DNA of 9,431 nucleotides from Candidatus Cloacimonadota bacterium (GTDB lineage: Bacteria > Cloacimonadota > Cloacimonadia > Cloacimonadales > JAIOQZ01): the NCBI GenBank assembly GCA_021106755.1, contig JAIOTM010000178.1, positions 1 through 9,431 on the forward strand, given 5' to 3'. The notes under the pieces are model-generated. The model was not told the DNA's origin, made no database searches, and saw only the letters and a program-made list of their open reading frames with translations. This document shows positions 5,010-9,431 of this stretch, piece after piece. Position numbers and translations under genes: made by a program. Every line of letters begins with the position of its first letter. The first letter of the stretch is position 1.

Positions 5010-7646
5010 TTATTTTTCCAGTTTATGTTTCAGCTCCTGAAGTATTTGAAGTGCTTCGAGAGGAGTCATATTTTCAATTTCAATTCCACGCAATTCTTCA
5101 AGAATATCCTCTCTCGCTTCCGCTTTTTCACAGATAATCTCCATAAAATCACGTTGAACGCTTTTTTTTACAAGTTGCCTGCGTAGCTGGGCAGTCAGCC
5201 CTTGCGGACTGAGTTCGTGCTCTTCCAGGTTGTGCAGGATTTGTTTTGCCCGACCGATAACTTTCTGAGGAACACCGGCGAGCTTTGCCACCTGGATTCC
5301 GTAGCTCTGGTCAGAGCCACCGCGCTTTATCTTGCGTAGAAATATCATTTTGTCTTTATACTCTTTCACAGCCACGTTGTAGTTTTTTACAGAATCCAGA
5401 ACATTTTCTAATTCTGTAAGTTCATGATAATGGGTCGCGAACAGGGTTATCGCTTTTATCCGGGAATCAATAAACTCAACTATCGACCAGGCAAGACTCA
5501 AGCCATCAAAAGTACTGGTTCCACGTCCAATTTCATCTAACAGGATAAGTGATTGAGAAGTCGCCGAGTTCAGGATATTGGCAGTTTCGAGCATTTCAAC
5601 CAGAAACGTACTTTGTCCTCTCGCGAGGTTATCTGAAGCTCCCACGCGGGTAAAAACTTTATCGAAAACGGGCATATCAGCTTTTTTTGCAGGGATAAAA
5701 CTACCTATCTGAGCCATTATTGCCAATAGCCCAATCTGCCGTAAATAGGTGGACTTACCTGCCATATTCGGGCCTGTTACTAACGCTATCTCGCTATCAA
5801 GGTGGTTCATCTCAATATCGTTGGGGATAAATTCCTCTTCTTTTAAGAGAATCTCAATAACCGGATGTCTGCTGTCGCGTATATCTAAAATTCCTTCTCT
5901 GTTAAAACACGGACGGCAATAACTATGGTGATAGGCAATCCAAGCAAGGTTGCATAAGAAATCCAGTTCCGCGATAATCAGCACATATTGTTGCATCCAC
6001 TCCACTTTTTGGAACAGCTTCTCCCGAATATCGACAAAAAGTTCATACTCAAGATTTTTTATACGCTCTTCGGCTCCGAGCACTTTGGCTTCATACTCTT
6101 TGAGTTCCGGTGAGATGTAGCGTTCGCTGTTAACTAATGTCTGCTTGCGTATGTAGTATTCCGGTACTTTATCTTTATGGGTTTTGGTAATCTCAATGTA
6201 ATAACCAAAAATTTTGTTGTAGCCCACTTTAAGAGACGGTATCCCTGTTTTTTCCTTCTCCTGCGTTTCTAATCTGGCAATCCAGCTTTTACCATCGCGG
6301 CTGATGGATCGAAGTTCATCTAATTCATCATGATACCCGTCACGGATGATGTAACCCTCAGTAATCTGAATTGGTGGGGAATCTGTAATTGCGTTGTGAA
6401 TCAGCGAAACTAATTCGTTGTAGTTTTCGGTTTGAGAGTTCAGATTTCGTATTGTCTCGTTGCCAAACTCAGAAAGCAAGTCCGAAATAGCCGGAGAAGT
6501 ACCTAAGTAGTCGGCAAGAGCAAGCAACTCTCTCGGATTAACCCGCATTGTGCCGATTTTACTGATAATCCGGCTTAAATCTCCAATTCCTGAAAGGATA
6601 GTACGAATGTCCCCGGTGAGATGAAAATGATTCTTCAACTCCTCTACCGCGTCTAATCGCTTGTTGATTTTATCCTCGTTCATCAGGGGATGAACTAATC
6701 TATGAGAAAGCAACCGTGCCCCCATTGGAGTACAGGTATTATCCATCACGGCGATAAGCGTTCCTTCCCGCGTGTTAAAGCGAATAGAGCGAACAAGCTC
6801 CAGATTTCGGGCAGAAACCTCATCCACAGTCATGAAATCTTCCAGATCGTAATACTGAATTTTGGTAATATGTTTCAGCTCTGTCTTTTTCAACGATTGC
6901 AAATAAATTATTATCAAAGCTCCCGCCAGAATTGCCTGTTTCTTAGTCGCAATGCCGAAACCTTCTAAGGAGTGTGCTCCAAGAAATCTCTTCAGTATTT
7001 CAGGTGCTTCTGTTTTATCGAAGAAAACATCTTCGAAAATGGTCATAGTTGGTTCAAAGTCCAACTCTAACGAGCGCAACCGATACTCCAGTTCGCAGTT
7101 CATCACCAGAATTTCCGCCGGATGGTGGGCGGTTAACTCGCTTCGAATCTGCTCAGAAGCAATTTCAGTGACAAAGAAGTCTCCTGTAGATACGTCAATA
7201 TGAGCAAGCCCGAATTTCTTATTATCTTTTGAGGAAACTAAAGCACTGAGAAAATTATTCTCGCTACTGTCTATCAACTGCTCATCCAGTATTGCTCCTG
7301 GTGTGATGATTTCTACAATATCACGCTTGACTATTCCTTTAGCCAGTTTAGGGTCTTCCATCTGCTCGCAGATAACTACCTTGATACCAGCTTTCACTAA
7401 CTTTTCTAAATAGTTTTGAAGAGAGTGGTGCGGAAAACCGGCAAGGGGAATGGGATTGTCGTTTCGCTTGTCTCTTGCTGTGAGAGTAATGCCGAGAATC
7501 CGCGATGCTTCTTTCGCGTCGTCAAAGAAGGTTTCGAAGAAGTCTCCCATCCTGAAAAGCAGTAGTTTATCGGGATGTTGCTCTTTAATATCAGTCCACT
7601 GCCTGAGCATTGGAGTTAGTTTTTGTTGTTCTTTATTTTCTGCCAT
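5010..7646 (-). CDS. mutS: DNA mismatch repair protein MutS
   Basis: 878-aa MutS1 ATPase that recognises mispairs and small loops and recruits MutL. The length is normal (E. coli MutS has 853 aa). The mismatch-probing motif in domain I is GDFFETF (34-40), with the wedge Phe36 and Glu38 at the same numbers as in E. coli; the middle residue is Phe instead of the more usual Tyr. The ATPase domain is complete: Walker A GPNMAGKST (625-633), STFLVEM (679-685), Walker B ILLDEIGRG with D704-E705, ATHYHEL (737-743) and SYGIQVAKLAG (781-791). The C-terminal TPLEAL segment (861-866) is typical. Only 1 bp separates the start from the stop of the TPR/SPOR gene, and no Shine-Dalgarno sequence is visible, so translation is probably coupled. 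No mutL is in view. Intact and presumably functional. Confidence 0.99.
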   Translation of the reverse strand: MAENKEQQKLTPMLRQWTDIKEQHPDKLLLFRMGDFFETFFDDAKEASRILGITLTARDKRNDNPIPLAGFPHHSLQNYLEKLVKAGIKVVICEQMEDPKLAKGIVKRDIVEIITPGAILDEQLIDSSENNFLSALVSSKDNKKFGLAHIDVSTGDFFVTEIASEQIRSELTAHHPAEILVMNCELEYRLRSLELDFEPTMTIFEDVFFDKTEAPEILKRFLGAHSLEGFGIATKKQAILAGALIIIYLQSLKKTELKHITKIQYYDLEDFMTVDEVSARNLELVRSIRFNTREGTLIAVMDNTCTPMGARLLSHRLVHPLMNEDKINKRLDAVEELKNHFHLTGDIRTILSGIGDLSRIISKIGTMRVNPRELLALADYLGTSPAISDLLSEFGNETIRNLNSQTENYNELVSLIHNAITDSPPIQITEGYIIRDGYHDELDELRSISRDGKSWIARLETQEKEKTGIPSLKVGYNKIFGYYIEITKTHKDKVPEYYIRKQTLVNSERYISPELKEYEAKVLGAEERIKNLEYELFVDIREKLFQKVEWMQQYVLIIAELDFLCNLAWIAYHHSYCRPCFNREGILDIRDSRHPVIEILLKEEEFIPNDIEMNHLDSEIALVTGPNMAGKSTYLRQIGLLAIMAQIGSFIPAKKADMPVFDKVFTRVGASDNLARGQSTFLVEMLETANILNSATSQSLILLDEIGRGTSTFDGLSLAWSIVEFIDSRIKAITLFATHYHELTELENVLDSVKNYNVAVKEYKDKMIFLRKIKRGGSDQSYGIQVAKLAGVPQKVIGRAKQILHNLEEHELSPQGLTAQLRRQLVKKSVQRDFMEIICEKAEAREDILEELRGIEIENMTPLEALQILQELKHKLEK

Positions 7647-7647
7647 A

Positions 7648-8757
7648 TTACCGTATTATAATAATATATTTGATTCCAGCCACATCAAGTTCTCTGCCTG
7701 TAATTCTGGCTTTATCGGAATCGGTGAAAGGACCAATAGCAACTTTGTGAATTGCCTTTCCACTTGAATTGATAGTGAAGATGACGCATGGGTAGTTCAT
7801 GCTCTTCATGCGTGCTTGCGTCTTGTTGGCATTTGATTCAGAGCCAAAGGCTCCAACCTGTAAATAGAGTCCTGCTTCACCCGCTGATTGAACAGGTTCA
7901 GATGGTGTCAGCATAGGATTTGACTGTGTTTGAGCAGGTGCAGGTCTGGTTGGTGGGTCTTTACTACCTGTCCCATTAGTATAAGTGGAAAGTTCTGTAA
8001 CATTAACAGTGCCTTTCTGCTCCAATCCGTAAAGGCGGTCTTCAGCCTGAAAACTGTACATACTGACAGGGAAATCCACCAATACCTTTTTATATGCTGC
8101 TACCGCTTCCGGGAATTGCTCTTTTTTCTCGTAGCAATACCCAATTTTGTAGAAAAGGAGTGCGGCGTTTTCGAGATAATCCGAATCCCGCAATTTTAAG
8201 AGGATAGCCAAAGCCTGATCGTATTGCGTCAACGTAAGGTGTGTCTCTGCCAACGTGAAGTAAGTATATTCGATTCTGCGGAAATCTTTACCGACAGCAA
8301 GAAAGGCATTCGCGGTGGTAATTGCTTTAGTAAACCTGCCACTTTTGAAATAAGTTTTTGTCAGATAGTAGTTGCGTTCAGGCAGTCTGGCATCTATTTT
8401 CTCGAAGTTCATTGCCGCGGCGACATACTCTCTTTTCAAGATGTGCATCTGTCCTTTTTCTAAGTAGGCTTTTTGAGCGTACAATGTACCGGGATGCCTG
8501 GTAATAAGAGAGGAGTACATATCGAAAGCCGCTTTTTGAGAAATCTGCATTCTGGCTCGAAAAAATTTCACGGCGGCTATTTCTTCGCTTGTCGTGCCTA
8601 CACTTGTATCTAATAATCGGGCAAGACTGCTCAGATTACCGCTGGAATAAGTCTTCTCTAATTTGCCTATAAGGTTTTGGGCGGAAAGCGTTGTCGAAAA
8701 AACAAGCAGTAACAAAACAGATACTGTTTTTGCCACCATTTTGTAATATTGTATCAT
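7648..8757 (-). CDS. Exported TPR protein with C-terminal SPOR domain
   Basis: 369-aa envelope protein. Residues 1-26 form a signal peptide: hydrophobic core VSVLLLLVFSTTL and LSA before Q27. No lipobox cysteine is seen, so it is likely periplasmic. Residues about 55-245 are helical TPR-like repeats; the clearest is near 199-231 (FYKIGYCYEKKEQFPEAVAAYKKVL, abbreviated: FYKIGYCYE then EAVAAYKKVL). TPRs mediate protein contacts. A Pro/Ser/Thr-rich linker (about 259-295) follows. The last 74 residues are a SPOR domain (LYLQVGAFGS, VAIGPFTD), a fold that binds denuded peptidoglycan glycan strands, often at division sites. The ATG at 8757 is preferred to Met7 because a G-rich site (GGGG) precedes it. 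It lies 12 bp after the U32 gene and 1 bp before mutS. The arrangement resembles division or envelope-assembly factors, but no named orthologue is recognised. Confidence 0.88.
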   Translation of the reverse strand: MIQYYKMVAKTVSVLLLLVFSTTLSAQNLIGKLEKTYSSGNLSSLARLLDTSVGTTSEEIAAVKFFRARMQISQKAAFDMYSSLITRHPGTLYAQKAYLEKGQMHILKREYVAAAMNFEKIDARLPERNYYLTKTYFKSGRFTKAITTANAFLAVGKDFRRIEYTYFTLAETHLTLTQYDQALAILLKLRDSDYLENAALLFYKIGYCYEKKEQFPEAVAAYKKVLVDFPVSMYSFQAEDRLYGLEQKGTVNVTELSTYTNGTGSKDPPTRPAPAQTQSNPMLTPSEPVQSAGEAGLYLQVGAFGSESNANKTQARMKSMNYPCVIFTINSSGKAIHKVAIGPFTDSDKARITGRELDVAGIKYIIIIR

Positions 8758-8769
8758 CCCGCTACCCCG

Positions 8770-9431
8770 TTAATCAGGCAGGTTGTCGGCTCTGCGCAGA
8801 AGCCCATGTGCTGAAATCCCGGCTTCCAATGGCAACAAAACAGTCATGTTGGGTTGAGCGGCAACAATTTTTTCCCGCTCAAGGTTGAGGATGTCGGTAA
8901 CAGTGAAGGTTTGATCTTCTTTCGGGTTGGGGAAGATTATTTCAAGCTTGTCTCCCGAAACAAATTTATTTCGAACTTCTATCTGAGCAAAATTCTCATT
9001 TGCCTGTAATACAGCCCCAATATATGTATGGGTTCTGATATACTGTGCTTTCTCGAAATCCTGCATCTCAGCGGCATCGAAGCCGTTATAGAAACCCTCG
9101 GAATATACCCGGTGAGTAACCGAATCCAGTTCCGCCACCAATTTCTGAGGTAAAGGAGTTCCTGCTTTGGCGTGGTGAATTGCCGCCTTATAGATACGGG
9201 CAGTATTGGCGGCGTAGTAAAGGCTTTTCATCCGTCCTTCTATCTTGGCAGAGGTAATTCCGGCAGCTACAAGTTCGGGAATACGACAGATAAGATTCAG
9301 GTCTCTGGAGTTGAGGATGTAAGAACCGCGCTCATCTTCTTCAATCTGAAACTGTTGATTCGGACGCGATTTTTCTACAAGCTGCATTTCCCAGCGGCAC
9401 ACCTGGGTACAAAGACCAGAATTAGCACTAC
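8770..9431 (-). CDS. U32 family protein, TrhP/YegQ-like, N-terminus outside window
   Basis: C-terminal about 220 residues of a U32 'peptidase' family protein. The frame stays open to the window edge. In that extension the residues SANSGLCTQVCRWEM match the family's RxxNxGxCxxxCRW signature, so the GTG at 9400-9402 is an internal codon rather than the start. Seen further: YILNSRDLNLI, the strong family motif AKIEGRMKSLYYAANTARIY, and a C-terminal beta-barrel-like extension (VRNKFVSGDKLEII). These agree with TrhP (YegQ), which acts in prephenate-dependent hydroxylation of uridine 34 in tRNA, better than with RlhA, the 23S rRNA hydroxylation protein. The two conserved cysteines probably belong to an iron-sulphur site, as known in the family. 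It is the most upstream visible gene of the - strand cluster, so the operon promoter lies outside. Confidence 0.88.
   Translation of the reverse strand, partial: SANSGLCTQVCRWEMQLVEKSRPNQQFQIEEDERGSYILNSRDLNLICRIPELVAAGITSAKIEGRMKSLYYAANTARIYKAAIHHAKAGTPLPQKLVAELDSVTHRVYSEGFYNGFDAAEMQDFEKAQYIRTHTYIGAVLQANENFAQIEVRNKFVSGDKLEIIFPNPKEDQTFTVTDILNLEREKIVAAQPNMTVLLPLEAGISAHGLLRRADNLPD

Noticed and set aside
9400..9402. GTG as start codon of the U32 gene
   Set aside because: The frame stays open to the window end, and the residues before it (NSGLCTQ) belong to the conserved family cysteine motif, so this codon is internal.

Overview
The window comes from a flagellated bacterium with an outer membrane: two flagellins, a Sec-exported TPR protein with a peptidoglycan-binding SPOR domain, a full-length MutS and a TrhP-like U32 protein. 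Base composition looks moderate (mid-40s % GC by eye). I cannot name the species. Protein style is compatible with a little-studied lineage, but that is impression rather than evidence.

Layout. Positions 1-1908 hold two co-directional paralogous flagellin genes on the + strand. The first is cut by the window edge, and a 144-bp spacer between them contains a 20-bp dyad. Positions 1909-2625 form a long stretch without a clear gene. It holds an apparent relic of a small exported protein, a run of stable potential RNA hairpins (UUCG and GAAA loops) that ends in a strong intrinsic terminator at 2391-2428, and then two related palindromic repeats just before the next gene. Positions 2626-4028 hold two overlapping + strand genes, a cysteine-rich YkgJ-like metal-binding protein and a family 2 glycosyltransferase. 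The promoter placed just ahead of them suggests a leaderless message. Positions 4084-9431 are on the - strand. In transcription order they are the 3' part of a TrhP-like U32 gene, a TPR/SPOR gene, mutS and an RmlD-type sugar reductase, closely packed and probably co-transcribed. This cluster converges on the glycosyltransferase gene with a 55-bp gap.

How the genes may work together. The flagellins build the filament. The YkgJ-like protein, the glycosyltransferase and possibly the RmlD homologue lie next to them and could be a flagellin modification set: FliB-type flagellin methylases share the cysteine motif, and flagellin glycosyltransferases are often encoded beside flagellin. That link rests on position only. 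The - strand genes look like a housekeeping group of tRNA modification, envelope and DNA repair functions. The least explained part of the window is 1909-2625, and most of my findings fall there.
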